Part shown: in pieces, positions 16,721 through 25,400 of the stretch
Layout of the letters: each line of letters begins with the position of its first letter
Numbering within the stretch: position 1 is the first letter of the stretch
NCBI GenBank assembly: GCA_011391085.1
Contig: JAABRD010000001.1
Location: forward strand, 1-64,000
Length of the DNA: 64,000 bases
Direction: 5' to 3'
DNA from: Thiotrichaceae bacterium
GTDB lineage: Bacteria > Pseudomonadota > Gammaproteobacteria > Beggiatoales > Beggiatoaceae
Translations under genes and position numbers: made by a program
Notes under the pieces: model-generated
Told to the model about the DNA's origin: nothing
Databases searched by the model: none
What the model saw: the letters and a program-made list of their open reading frames with translations, nothing else

Positions 16721-17298
16721 CTGTTACTCCGAGTTTTCGTCATGGTTAGGATAGATACATTATTTACTTTGGCCTGTTCGTATAAGATAGCAGTTGCGAC
16801 CGACAAAGTTGAACCGGAACGATATAAATCGTCAAGTAATAGAACGTTCTTACCTGCCAAATGATGAACATTACCCAAAAACATGTTTTCTTTCAATTGT
16901 TCCTTTCTTTCCTGTGGATTCTCAATATTTTTGAGTTCTCTCCCGCCTACTTGTTTTTCCAGCACATTTTCCAACACTGATACTTTTAGTCTTGCACCTA
17001 ATTCTCGCGCTATCTCAACGACGGGTTGGGTAAGTCTATGTTTATTAGTTGACGGAATCGGAATAATTGCATCCATCGTTTCAAGCCCCTTAAATTTCGT
17101 AAGCAATCGATCAACAATCTTTCCGACGGCTGATTTATCCCCGTTATATTTCAATTGATAAACAAGTTCGCCCATTTCACTTCTGGTCGTCTTCCAACGA
17201 TTATGTCCATATTCATCTACCCCCATATAGAGGCTGTCTAGTGTATGTACATCATAAGCAAAACCTTTCTTCCAGTTTCCTTTTAGTTCAATAGACAT
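16717..17298 (-). CDS. ComF-like phosphoribosyltransferase
   Basis: 193 residues. 'NVLLLDDLYRSGSTLSVATA' is the type I phosphoribosyltransferase PRPP loop (two acidic residues, then S-G-S-T). 'MDAIIPIPSTNKHR' and 'QPVVEIARELGARL' match the ComF layout. The N-terminus ('AYDVHTLDSLYMGVDEYGHN') lacks the zinc-binding Cys pairs of true ComF, so it is a shorter, divergent member. AAGGAAA lies about 8 nt before the ATG at 17298. It is the first gene of a PRTase-SLOG-nuclease operon. In that setting it likely makes or processes a nucleotide-type signal rather than serving competence; the reaction is unknown. Confidence 0.8.
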   Translation of the reverse strand: MSIELKGNWKKGFAYDVHTLDSLYMGVDEYGHNRWKTTRSEMGELVYQLKYNGDKSAVGKIVDRLLTKFKGLETMDAIIPIPSTNKHRLTQPVVEIARELGARLKVSVLENVLEKQVGGRELKNIENPQERKEQLKENMFLGNVHHLAGKNVLLLDDLYRSGSTLSVATAILYEQAKVNNVSILTMTKTRSNR

Positions 17299-17325
17299 GT
17301 TTAGTTTCCTTATAAAAATGCAAAG

Positions 17326-17586
17326 TTAACGCTTTGGACTCCTGAATGACAAAGTGGATTCATCGTGTTCACTTGAAGTTCTCCTCTGCCAAAAATTTGC
17401 CGCATTCTCATATACCTCTTCAGTGGTTAACCCTTCAAAAAGACGGTCTTGAATGGCCAGATAATCCTCTGTGTGGGGCTGATAAAACGACAAAAACCGC
17501 ACAGTGTTGGCGGCACCGAGTTGCTGGTACAATATCCATAAGGCCGTTTGACGTAATTCCAAGTCACTATATTCTTTAACTTTCAT
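17326..17586 (-). CDS. Small toxin-antitoxin-associated protein (hypothetical)
   Basis: 86 residues: 'MKVKEYSDLELRQTALWILY', then 'LGAANTVRFLSFYQPHTEDY' and 'LFEGLTTEEVYENA'. The 'LRQ.AL..L...LG...TVRFL' pattern recurs in small proteins found next to toxin-antitoxin genes, often before an mRNA-interferase or PIN toxin, but I cannot name the family. It starts 6 nt after the end of the yoeB-like stump and reads in the same direction. The next gene, the phosphoribosyltransferase, is upstream-independent with its own ribosome binding site; no toxin partner follows. Probably an orphan antitoxin-like protein. Confidence 0.55.
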   Translation of the reverse strand: MKVKEYSDLELRQTALWILYQQLGAANTVRFLSFYQPHTEDYLAIQDRLFEGLTTEEVYENAANFWQRRTSSEHDESTLSFRSPKR

Positions 17587-17592
17587 GGTTCA

Positions 17593-17634
17593 TCACCGTT
17601 CAAACGCACTGGCCTCAAACACAATATTTCTCAT
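17593..17634 (-). pseudogene. N-terminal stump of a YoeB/RelE-type toxin
   Basis: A 13-codon frame 'MRNIVFEASAFER' followed by TGA. The start is the typical beginning of YoeB/Txe-type mRNA interferases ('MRN I x FEA x AFE'). Its ATG overlaps the restored end of the antitoxin, as in intact modules. The rest of the toxin gene is missing; the sequence goes straight into the next small gene. Confidence 0.7.
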
Positions 17635-17874
17635 GCCATTCTGCCGGAGTGATAGTTATCAAATTTTCTCGTTTTTCTACCTGAGTCATCGCTTCCAATA
17701 GATGTTGACGATTGGCTTCCGTTGTGACAGTAAATAGTCAGTCGTGTCTTGTTCCTCTTCGGGCAGCAGAAAGACTATCACTTCTGCCAAAGCATTGTCA
17801 GGTAATTCGGGGGAAGAAATTTCTAGTTTACCTCCCGCTTTGATTCGTGTCTGTTGTCGAATAGCATTTATCAT
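17615..17874 (-). pseudogene. Frameshifted antitoxin of a YoeB-type module
   Basis: The gene opens 'MINAIRQQTRIKAGGKLEIS', passes through 'SPELPDNALAEVIVFLLPEE' and, in its own frame, stops early after 'NIYWKR'. Shifting frame by one at about 17735-17740 restores a convincing end, 'LFTVTTEANRQHLLEAMTQV' then 'TITPAEWHEKYCV' and TGA at 17615-17617. The restored product has a length of about 86 residues and the conserved 'TEANRQHLLEA' helix that clamps the toxin. A one-base loss in 'GACTATTTAC' explains it. With the toxin also truncated, the module is dead unless the shift is a sequencing error. Confidence 0.75.
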
Positions 17875-17903
17875 GATGATTGAGTTCTATAGTGGATTGA
17901 TTA

Positions 17904-17930
17904 TATAGTAATGTTCCCATAAATTTGTAC
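17904..17930 (+). repeat. Solo TATAGTAATRTT...TTTGTAC terminal repeat
   Basis: TATAGTAATGTTCCCATAAA and on to TTTGTAC resembles the 27-bp terminal inverted repeats of the element at 47467-47583. No partner arm is visible nearby. Confidence 0.5.
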
Positions 17931-17963
17931 ACATCCTCTGGAACGCAATAAGAATTATTGCGA

Positions 17964-18008
17964 ACGGAAGAAACTAAGTTTCTTTTTAAGAAACTTAGTT
18001 TCTTCCGT
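17964..18008. repeat. AAGAAACTTAGTTTCTT inverted repeat
   Basis: Twenty-nt arms (ACGGAAGAAACTAAGTTTCT and complement) with a 5-nt loop lie 7 nt after the serA stop on the serA strand. The position allows a role as the serA terminator. Related copies are at 38440-38475, 54181-54211 and around 43274 and 43467. Confidence 0.8.
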
Positions 18009-18014
18009 ACCGTC

Positions 18015-19178
18015 TTATAAGGTCCGCACCGTCAACACCCCTTCCACTGCACTAATACTCTCAACCACCGTTTGCGGGATAACATTTCCCACATCAACCA
18101 GGGTACAAGCCAACTCTCCGCGAGATTTGTTGACCATGTTGATAATATTGAGACCGCCTTTTGCAATCGCCGAGGAAATGCGTTCAATCATGTGAGGCAC
18201 ATTGGCATTGACGACGAGGAGACGAAAGCCTTCGGCGCGAGGCATTTCCATGTCTGGAAAATTTACCGAATTTCGCACCGTCCCAAATTCCAAATAGTCT
18301 CGCACTTGGTCTGCAACCATGATGGCGCAATTCTCTTCCGCTTCTTCTGTGGAGGCACCCAAGTGAGGTAACACCGTCACTTTTTCGTGATTGAGGAGGA
18401 GGTTAGTGGGAAAATCACAGATGTAACCTTTCACCTTGCCAGCTTTGATGGCTTCACAAACAGCGGTGTCCTCAACAATACCTTCACGCGAAAAGTTCAG
18501 TATAAACAATCCTTTGCGGGCGTTCCGTAACCGTTCTGCATTAATCAAGTGACGAGTGGCATCGAGTAAAGGAACGTGTACGGTGACAAATTCGCATTGA
18601 GACAATACATCCTCCACACTCAAGGCTTGTTTGACACTGGAGGACAGTTGCCAGGCGTTTCTTACCGTGATATTCGGGTCGTAACCGACCACTTGCATTC
18701 CCAAGGCTTGGGCCGCGTTAGCCACTTTGACACCAATAGCCCCTAATCCAATGACGCCTACGGTGCGGTTGACCAGTTCCATGCCAACAAATTGTTTCTT
18801 ACCTGCTTCCACTTGTTTGGAAATTTCAGCATCGGTGCCTTTCAGTCCTTGGGCATACGCCCAGGCGGGGAAGAGGTTCCGGGCGGTGCCTAACATGCAA
18901 CCTAAGACCAGTTCTTTTACCGCATTGGCATTAGCACCGGGGGCATTGAAGACCACGATGCCTTTGGCACTCATTTTGTCCACGGGGATGTTATTAACGC
19001 CCGCCCCAGCCCGTCCTACCGCCTTCAGGGTGGGCGGAATCTCCCAGTCGTGCATCTTGAAGGAACGTAACAACACGGCATCGGGATGTTGAATTTCCGA
19101 AGCAATTTCGTATCGGTCCCGCGGCAGACGTTCTAGTCCTGACACGGAGATGTTATTTAACGTGAGAATCTTATACAT
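18015..19178 (-). CDS. serA: D-3-phosphoglycerate dehydrogenase
   Basis: 387 residues, the short SerA form with one ACT domain. Oxidises 3-phosphoglycerate to 3-phosphohydroxypyruvate with NAD+, the first step of serine synthesis. Seen: substrate-loop 'AVGRAGAGVNNIPVDKMSAK', NAD Rossmann motif 'VGVIGLGAIGVKVANAAQAL', catalytic Arg region 'FILNFSREGIVEDTAV', Glu in the 'GKVKGYICDFPTN' region and His in 'VTVLPHLGASTEEAEENCA'. The C-terminus ('RLLVVNANVPHMIERISSAI' ... 'GVLTVRTL') is an ACT domain, the usual site of serine feedback. It lies 5 nt after serC, so the two form an operon covering two successive steps. Confidence 0.95.
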   Translation of the reverse strand: MYKILTLNNISVSGLERLPRDRYEIASEIQHPDAVLLRSFKMHDWEIPPTLKAVGRAGAGVNNIPVDKMSAKGIVVFNAPGANANAVKELVLGCMLGTARNLFPAWAYAQGLKGTDAEISKQVEAGKKQFVGMELVNRTVGVIGLGAIGVKVANAAQALGMQVVGYDPNITVRNAWQLSSSVKQALSVEDVLSQCEFVTVHVPLLDATRHLINAERLRNARKGLFILNFSREGIVEDTAVCEAIKAGKVKGYICDFPTNLLLNHEKVTVLPHLGASTEEAEENCAIMVADQVRDYLEFGTVRNSVNFPDMEMPRAEGFRLLVVNANVPHMIERISSAIAKGGLNIINMVNKSRGELACTLVDVGNVIPQTVVESISAVEGVLTVRTL

Positions 19179-19183
19179 TCTTG

Positions 19184-20263
19184 TTAGCCCTTCTGTTTAG
19201 CAAAGTCATTCATAAAATTCACCAGTGCCTTCACGCCTTCTTCTGGCATGGCGTTGTAAATACTAGCCCGCATTCCGCCAACGGAACGGTGCCCTGCGAG
19301 AGTGACGAGACCGGCGGATTTGGCACCCTTTAAAAAGGTGTCGTTGAGGTTGCTATCAGCCATCGTGAAAGGGATATTCATCCAAGAACGGTAGGCCAGG
19401 TCGACGGGATTTTTGTAAAATCCTTCCGACCCATCAATTGCCGCATATAACATCTCCGCCTTGCGTTGGTTACGTCTTCCCATCTCCTCCAAACCGCCCA
19501 GATTTTTTAGCCATTTAAACACCAGTCCGGCAATATACCAGGCATACGTGGGAGGAGTGTTGTACATCGATTCGTTTTCAATCTGCGTCTTATAAGACAA
19601 CATGGTGGGGCTACCAGGCATCACCAGATCCGTCAAGTCATCGCGAACGATGACAATAGTGAGTCCCGCAGGCCCAATATTTTTCTGGGCGCCTGCATAA
19701 ATCAACGCGAATTTGGAAACATCGAGGGGACGCGACAAGATCGTGGAGGACATATCAGCCACGAGAGGGACATCGACTTCTGGAATCGTGTGAAATTCCA
19801 AGCCATTGATGGTTTCATTAGGTGTGTAATGCAAATAAGCGGCTTGGACGTTGCATTTCCATTCCCGGCGCGGCGCCACCGTGGTATATTTATTGGGTTT
19901 GCTGTCGGTTGCAACATTGACTTGACAATATTTTTTCGCTTCCGCAACGGCTTTTTCGGACCAGAGACCAGTATTGAGGTAGTCCACTTGATTGCTGCCA
20001 CGCAAGAGGTTTAACGGCACCATGGCAAACTGGGTGGAGGCACCGCCTTGGAGGAAGAGAACTTTGTAGTTCTTAGGAATGCTGAGAAGTTCTCGTAAAT
20101 CTGCCTCTGCTTGTTGGGCAATAGAAATATATTCTTTGCCGCGGTGACTCATTTCCATGACTGACATCCCACTGCCTTGCCAATCGATTAATTCTTCTTT
20201 GGCTTGTTCTAATACCGCTTCGGGTAACATGGCAGGACCTGCACTAAAGTTATAAACTCGCAT
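19184..20263 (-). CDS. serC: Phosphoserine aminotransferase
   Basis: 359 residues, full length. PLP enzyme that converts 3-phosphohydroxypyruvate plus glutamate to O-phosphoserine; SerC also acts in pyridoxal phosphate synthesis. Seen: 'VYNFSAGPAMLPEAVLEQAK' start, 'EMSHRGKEYISI', 'FLQGGASTQFAMVPLNLL', 'DMSSTILSRPLDVSKFALIY' and the PLP-Lys in 'YAGAQKNIGPAGLTIVIV', ending in 'GHRSVGGMRASIYNAMPEEG'. The ATG at 20263 has AAAGGAG 6 nt upstream. It heads a serC-serA operon. A hairpin with a T-run in the leader (20296-20325) may attenuate transcription. Confidence 0.96.
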   Translation of the reverse strand: MRVYNFSAGPAMLPEAVLEQAKEELIDWQGSGMSVMEMSHRGKEYISIAQQAEADLRELLSIPKNYKVLFLQGGASTQFAMVPLNLLRGSNQVDYLNTGLWSEKAVAEAKKYCQVNVATDSKPNKYTTVAPRREWKCNVQAAYLHYTPNETINGLEFHTIPEVDVPLVADMSSTILSRPLDVSKFALIYAGAQKNIGPAGLTIVIVRDDLTDLVMPGSPTMLSYKTQIENESMYNTPPTYAWYIAGLVFKWLKNLGGLEEMGRRNQRKAEMLYAAIDGSEGFYKNPVDLAYRSWMNIPFTMADSNLNDTFLKGAKSAGLVTLAGHRSVGGMRASIYNAMPEEGVKALVNFMNDFAKQKG

Positions 20264-20295
20264 AGTTCTCCTTTAATTTAGTTGTTAAGTTGAGT

Positions 20296-20325
20296 AAAAA
20301 AAATTCCTGTCTTTTGGGGACAGGA
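20296..20325 (-). terminator. Terminator-like hairpin in the serC leader
   Basis: On the minus strand, TCCTGTC and GACAGGA arms with a C-rich/A-rich loop are followed by a run of seven to eight T, ending about 32 nt before the serC ATG. It reads into serC, so it is either the terminator of an unseen upstream transcript or an attenuator. No antiterminator pairing was established. Confidence 0.6.
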
Positions 20326-20478
20326 GTGGTTACTATAACATATTTGTTGTCAAGGGGGAAGGGTGACTTGAAAAAAATTATTTTGTTTGTAATTCAAATG
20401 GTTGTGATACAAGTTGACATTTGAGAGAGTCAAGGTTTAAGGAAGGTATGGTATAAATGAATGGCAAACAGTGATGTT

Positions 20479-20512
20479 AAACCTGACAGGTGCTCTGCGA
20501 CCTGTCAGGTTT
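20479..20512. repeat. AACCTGACAGGT inverted repeat
   Basis: Perfect 12-bp arms with an 8-nt loop, followed by TTTTGTT on the plus strand. It abuts the mqsR stump, so it may mark the insertion or deletion that removed the toxin. It could function as a terminator. Confidence 0.7.
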
Positions 20513-20517
20513 TGTTC

Positions 20518-20578
20518 CTGTACATCATTTACGATGGATGACGAAGGTCATTTAATCGTTTCATTTAAAGAAAGGTGA
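20518..20578 (+). pseudogene. C-terminal stump of an MqsR-type toxin
   Basis: The frame ending at 20578 reads 'FTMDDEGHLIVSFKER' and stops 6 nt before mqsA. This matches the C-terminal strand of MqsR ('...LIVSFKEK'). Just before it, 'CTG TAC ATC' would give 'LYI' if two bases are missing. The rest of mqsR is absent and replaced by a hairpin. Confidence 0.65.
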
Positions 20579-20584
20579 ACTTAT

Positions 20585-20995
20585 ATGAAAAGGAAAAAGT
20601 GCCCTTTCTGCAAGGGCGGCTTTTTAGAAAGGAAAACCATTAGGGAAACCTACACCTATAAAGGTCACTCCTTGGAAGTGAATCAACCGGGTGAATTTTG
20701 CAACGCTTGTGAAGAAGGTATCCTCAATGGTGCAGACCTGAAAGCGACGGAAAGATTTATTCGGGATTTTCAGGCGCAGGTGGATGGTTTATTGACTTCT
20801 GGGGATATTCGAAAAATTCGCCATCAATTGAAATTGACTCAGAAACAAGCAGCCGAAATTTTTGGAGGTGGACCGAATGCGTTTAGTCGTTATGAACGCG
20901 GCGAAGCTGCCCCATTACGTTCTACTATCCATTTGTTGCGCTTACTCAATAAGCATCCCGAATTGTTGAAAGAAATGGTGAGTTCAACTCATTAG
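20585..20995 (+). CDS. mqsA: MqsA-type antitoxin (orphan)
   Basis: 136 residues. The N-terminal zinc-binding domain has 'CPFCKGG' and 'FCNACEEGIL' (two Cys pairs), which in intact modules bind MqsR. The C-terminal domain is a Xre-type helix-turn-helix: 'IRKIRHQLKLTQKQAAEIFG' and 'FSRYERGEAAPLRSTIHLLR', which represses its own operon and may regulate others. Length is normal. Directly upstream is only a stump of the toxin gene, so this is an antitoxin without partner, possibly kept as a regulator. AAAGAAAGG before the ATG (about 10 nt) is a moderate ribosome binding site, overlapping the stump's stop. Confidence 0.88.
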   Translation: MKRKKCPFCKGGFLERKTIRETYTYKGHSLEVNQPGEFCNACEEGILNGADLKATERFIRDFQAQVDGLLTSGDIRKIRHQLKLTQKQAAEIFGGGPNAFSRYERGEAAPLRSTIHLLRLLNKHPELLKEMVSSTH

Positions 20996-21008
20996 TAATA
21001 GAATAGTT

Positions 21009-21064
21009 CAGGAGTCCAAAGCGTAGCTTTGCCAGGTCACGGACAAAGCTACGCTTTTTCCTCA
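21009..21064. repeat. GGAGTCCAAAGCTACGCTTTGGACTCC-type palindrome
   Basis: An imperfect palindrome 20 nt after mqsA (AGGAGTCCAAAGCGTAGCTT ... AAAGCTACGCTTTTTCCT). It ends in a short T-run and could terminate mqsA. Family members are at 32528-32562, 47431-47459, 56403-56432 and 62510-62533. Confidence 0.75.
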
Positions 21065-21178
21065 TAGGTTTTACATCATTACCTTTGACGATTTCAACCG
21101 GGTTTCCAATTCCTGTAGGCGTTTCTCTAACTGTGTACGTGCGGTTGCTTAAAGCCTCTAGTCCGCCGGCCGGCGTAC

Positions 21179-22282
21179 CTATTTTGGCAACGTAAAATAA
21201 AACAAACTCCCTTCTCCTTTCACACTTTCCACCCCCACTTCACCTCCCAACTTTTCGGCAATTTGTTGCACAATGCTTAACCCTAAGCCATGTCCTTCAG
21301 CACGTCCTTGGTGTAACCGGGTAAAGGGTGTAAATAACTTCATTTGTTCTTCTTCACCCAATCCAGGACCATTATCACGAACCCAAAAGCGTATCAGATT
21401 TTCTCCCTCAGATTCTCCACCTAGTTCTAAACATGGAGGTTGTCCTCCATATTTCAACCCATTGCTAATGTAGTTCGCCCAGATTTCTTCTACCCATGGC
21501 CCGTAACCTTGTGCAATGGGCCATTGGTCTGGAAAATGTATTTCGCCATGAAATCCCTTTACCATCTGAAACAGGCGTTTTTCTACCACCTGATTAACAA
21601 TTAGGTTCATGTCTAACGGTTGGGGTTCCACATTGCCCTGTTTGGCCCCTGCCAATAACAACAGCGCATCAATAATGTCGTTCATCTTTCGACCTGCTTG
21701 GGCTATGTTTTGTAAATATTCGAGGGTAGCAGGGTCAAAAGGACCTTGGTCTTCTAACAAGAATTCGCTGAAATTAATGACGGCGTTCAACGGGTTTTTT
21801 AAGTCATGGGCGACCGTTCTGGCAAACGTATTGAGTTCTATATTCCGTTTCTCTAGTACCACAGCATGGTCTCTACCGGTTTGCAATTCCTCTTGCAACT
21901 GTTGTTGTTGCTGGCGTAGTTTGACATGCGTGACCACCCGGGCTAACACTTCTTCTGTTTGAATCGGTTTGGTCACGTAATCCACGGCACCTAGCATCAA
22001 TCCTTTCACTTTATCGGCGGTGTCACTGAGGGCCGTCATAAAAATGATAGGAATGTCTTTGGTGTTCTCGTGTGACTTGAGATGCGCACAGACTTCAAAG
22101 CCATTCATACCGGGCATCATGATGTCTAGCAATATCAAGTCTGGTTGAGTATATTCAGCCCGTTGGATACCTTGTGGTCCATCTTGGGCAATCAACACTT
22201 TGAAGCCTTCGTCTTTTAAAATTTTGCGCAACACTTTGATGGTGTCTGGAGTGTCTTCTATCAGTAAAATGGTGCCAGTCAT
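21179..22282 (-). CDS. Response regulator-histidine kinase fusion
   Basis: 367 residues from the ATG at 22282; the longer frame upstream only translates heptamer repeats. Receiver at 1-120: 'TILLIEDTPDTIKVLRKILK', phospho-Asp in 'LILLDIMMPGMNGFEV', 'DYVTKPIQTEEVLARV'. After a coiled coil ('VTHVKLRQQQQQLQEELQTG') come the HisKA dimer helix with phospho-His in 'TVAHDLKNPLNAVINFSEFL' and the HATPase ('WANYISNGLKYGG', 'VRDNGPGLGEEEQ', 'GHGLGLSIVQQIAEKLGGEV', 'GSLFYFTLPK'). Soluble, with no transmembrane segment. A REC-kinase of this order usually sits in the middle of a phosphorelay; the bacteriophytochrome immediately upstream on the same strand is a natural partner. Confidence 0.9.
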   Translation of the reverse strand: MTGTILLIEDTPDTIKVLRKILKDEGFKVLIAQDGPQGIQRAEYTQPDLILLDIMMPGMNGFEVCAHLKSHENTKDIPIIFMTALSDTADKVKGLMLGAVDYVTKPIQTEEVLARVVTHVKLRQQQQQLQEELQTGRDHAVVLEKRNIELNTFARTVAHDLKNPLNAVINFSEFLLEDQGPFDPATLEYLQNIAQAGRKMNDIIDALLLLAGAKQGNVEPQPLDMNLIVNQVVEKRLFQMVKGFHGEIHFPDQWPIAQGYGPWVEEIWANYISNGLKYGGQPPCLELGGESEGENLIRFWVRDNGPGLGEEEQMKLFTPFTRLHQGRAEGHGLGLSIVQQIAEKLGGEVGVESVKGEGSLFYFTLPK

Positions 22283-22284
22283 AA

Positions 22285-22456
22285 CTTCGTTAATGGATAA
22301 TGGATAGTGGATAATGGATAAATGACTCACCTTACGCAAAGAATAGTAAGTACCTGTGCATAACAAACCTGGTATTTCAGGTAGGGTGGATTAAGCGAAG
22401 CGTATCCACCAACATTAACAACGACTGGTGGATACGCTTCGCTTAATCCACCCTAC
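22285..22456. repeat. TATCCAY heptamers and a GTAGGGTGGATTAAGCG hairpin
   Basis: On the minus strand four heptamers (TTATCCA, CTATCCA) run toward the ATG at 22282. 22381-22456 is a long hairpin (GTAGGGTGGATTAAGCGAAG ... CTTCGCTTAATCCACCCTAC) just after the phytochrome gene; it may separate the two genes. Confidence 0.8.
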
Positions 22457-22471
22457 AGACTACAGACTTAG

Positions 22472-25400
22472 TTAATGAATATACCGCTTCACTATTTCAC
22501 AAATCTCCTGGTCTTTCAAGTCATCCGCTAATTGCCAAATTTTTCTGGCAAAGGGTGCCAACGTCTGTTCTGCTTGTTCCAATTGTTGGACGTATTCAAC
22601 GATACCATCCAGGTCCCCTTGCATGGCCAAATCTAACAGTTGGCCGGCTTGTTCAGACGACGGGCCGCGTTCTGGTTGACCGTCTGGGACCGTCTCTTCT
22701 GAGGCTGTTATCATAGATTCCTGGGAATCACTGGATTGTTCACAAATCCAGGTGATGTGCAGATGTTTTTGCATTTTCTCTAACAACACTTCACTCCGAA
22801 ACGGCTTGGCTAGAAAGTCGTCGCAACCTACTTCCCGGCTTTGCGATTGATGATAGTCAAACGCACTGGCCGATAACATAATGATGACCAGTTCTGTCAG
22901 TTCCGGCATCTTGCGCAGTTGCCGAGTGGCTTCAAAACCATCCATGACTGGCATGACTAAATCGGTTAACACTATATTGGGAATCCATTCGCGGGCCAGT
23001 TCGACTGCTTCTTTACCATTGCCGGCTTCGCGCACTTCGAATCCCAGCGGCGTTAGCAGTTTGACTAGAAGGGAACGGTTCTCTTTTCTATCGTCCACCG
23101 CCAACACTTTGCAAGGGGATTGGTCAGGTCGACGTTCATAACCGACAATCACTGGGGGCGTCTCTCGTTTCATGTCCACGTCCGTCGTCGCTGCTTTCAA
23201 AGGTAAGACCATCCAAAAGGTCGTCCCTTCGCCCAGTTGACTGTTAACATGCAATTGTCCGCCCATCATTTCCACTAATTTTTTAGTGATAGATAAACCT
23301 AAGCCAGTGCCTTGCGCCCGATATTGTTCATCACCGACTTGTTTGAACGGCTGAAAGAGTTGGGTAAGGTCTTCAGAAGTCATGCCAATGCCGGTGTCTT
23401 CTATCTGAAAGCGAAGGGTATAGGGTGAAGATGGGTCTTCGCTACCGATTTTGAAACACACGCCTCCTTTTTTGGTGAATTTGACGGCATTGCCCAGTAA
23501 GTTGATAATCACCTGGCGCAATCTCTTCTGGTCGACATGAACCCCCTTGGGGAGGCTAGAAAGAGGTTCATAGACGAAGGCAATCTCCTTTTGTTGGGTC
23601 CGCATTTGGAAGAGTTCCACAATCTCGGCGAGAAATTGACCCAGATGGAAATCCGTGGGATAGAGTTCAATCTTCTCCGCCTCAATTTTGGAGAGGTCCA
23701 AAATATCGTTAATCAAAGTGAGAAGGTAGTCACCATTGCGGTAGATGATGTCTATGTATTCGTGGTGTTCCTTGGGTAAGCCTTTCTCTTGCTTGAAGAT
23801 TTGGGCGAATCCTAAGACCGCATTCAGGGGAGTCCGCAATTCGTGACTCATGTTGGCCAAAAAGGTACTCTTGGCACGGTTGGCGACTTCGGCAGCATCT
23901 CTGGCTTGTTTCAATTCCTCTTGGGCGATTTCATTGGCGGCAATGTGTTTGATGCTACTTAGATTGGTAGCCGTTTCTATCTCGCTAGGATGCCAAGCGT
24001 AAGATTTCAGGGACACGATTTGTTTCCAACTGTCAAAGGATTTGCGGGGGGAGATACGAACACCTTGGCCATCCAGAGGAACGGGTTGGCCTTGGGCATC
24101 CAGACTGACAGGTTTATTGGGGTCGCCTCCCCATTCTACGGTTTCAATCACTTCGGGACGGCACCATAAAATGTAGTCTGGCGAGTGGTCCGCAATGGAT
24201 AGAACTAACAAACCGCAGGCGGTGTCTTTGTAAGAATGGGCGGGTGGATAAATCGAGGACAAACTGTTGGTAGCAAAAACGGTTTCCTGCGTGTAAGTTG
24301 GCAACCAGTTTAGTAATGCCTGAAGATGTGCTTCCGTGGGTGTGTCACCTAACAACGTAAGTTGATTTTGGAAGGCAATGACGGCCCCCTGGGCGTTGAC
24401 GGCTTTTAACAAAGCCGATTGATGTTTCCTCAAAATGTCGACAAACGGTTCGGCATGAACGGAGAGGGCATCTAACAATTCCGATTGGTAGGCTTTGAGT
24501 CCCAAAGCAAATTCGTACTCTTGATTTTTAGACAAGAGAGTGAGTTGCACGGAAATGACTTGCCCAAGCAGTTCGCAGAGTTGACGCATTTCATAATTGA
24601 GAAAGCGTGGCGAATCGTGATGGCCTGCAATCAGTCCCCACAGTTTATCTTCGCGGAGGAGGGAGATACTGAAACTGGTGGTGACGCCCATGTTTTTTAA
24701 ATATTCAATGTGCATGGGGGAGACGGCACGGAGGGCGGAGAAACTCAAATCTAGCGGCGTTCCCGTGGCTGAGTAAAGCGTGGGGAGAATTTGGCTAGGT
24801 TGCGAATACACGTCCACAATGAGACGCAAGGGGTTACGCAAATACAGTTCACGGGCTTGTTTGGGAATGTCACTGGCGGGGTAATGTAAGTTCAGATAAG
24901 GTATCAAATCCTCTCGCCTATCTTCGGCTACCACACAACCATTCCACTGTTCGTCAAATTGATAAATCATCACTCGTGTCACACCAATGAGGCGCCGAAT
25001 TTCCTGGGCCACCGTTTGTAACAAATTGGGTAGGGAGGAGATGGTTTGAAATTGGGCAATCATGGTTTTGGCAACGTGAGAATGCCAATGACGTTGGCCC
25101 AGGGAGGAGGTCAGCGGAGAGAGTTGCGGGTCCCGACCGGTGTCTAGGGACGGCTCTAATTCTAAGATTAATGCTTGTTGTGGATTACGATGGACAATGC
25201 CGTTAAAAGAAACCGGTTGACCCTGAACCGTTATCATAAGAGGTAATGGATTGACGAAGTGTAACGAGGTCTTCGAGGATAACGCACTGGTCAGGGGTTG
25301 TAATTGACTAGGGTCAAATAGTGTCGTCACAGACTGATTCAACAGATTGTCAGGGTGTCGTCCCAGTAATGTCGTGGTATTGTCACTGACTTGTAAAATA

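Noticed and set aside
21066-21150. Minus-strand frame 'ARTQLEKRLQELETRLKSSK' with a heptad pattern
   Set aside because: It could be the tail of a coiled-coil gene, but it has no start codon or upstream continuation beyond the GGACTAGAGGC repeat. Too little to call a pseudogene.
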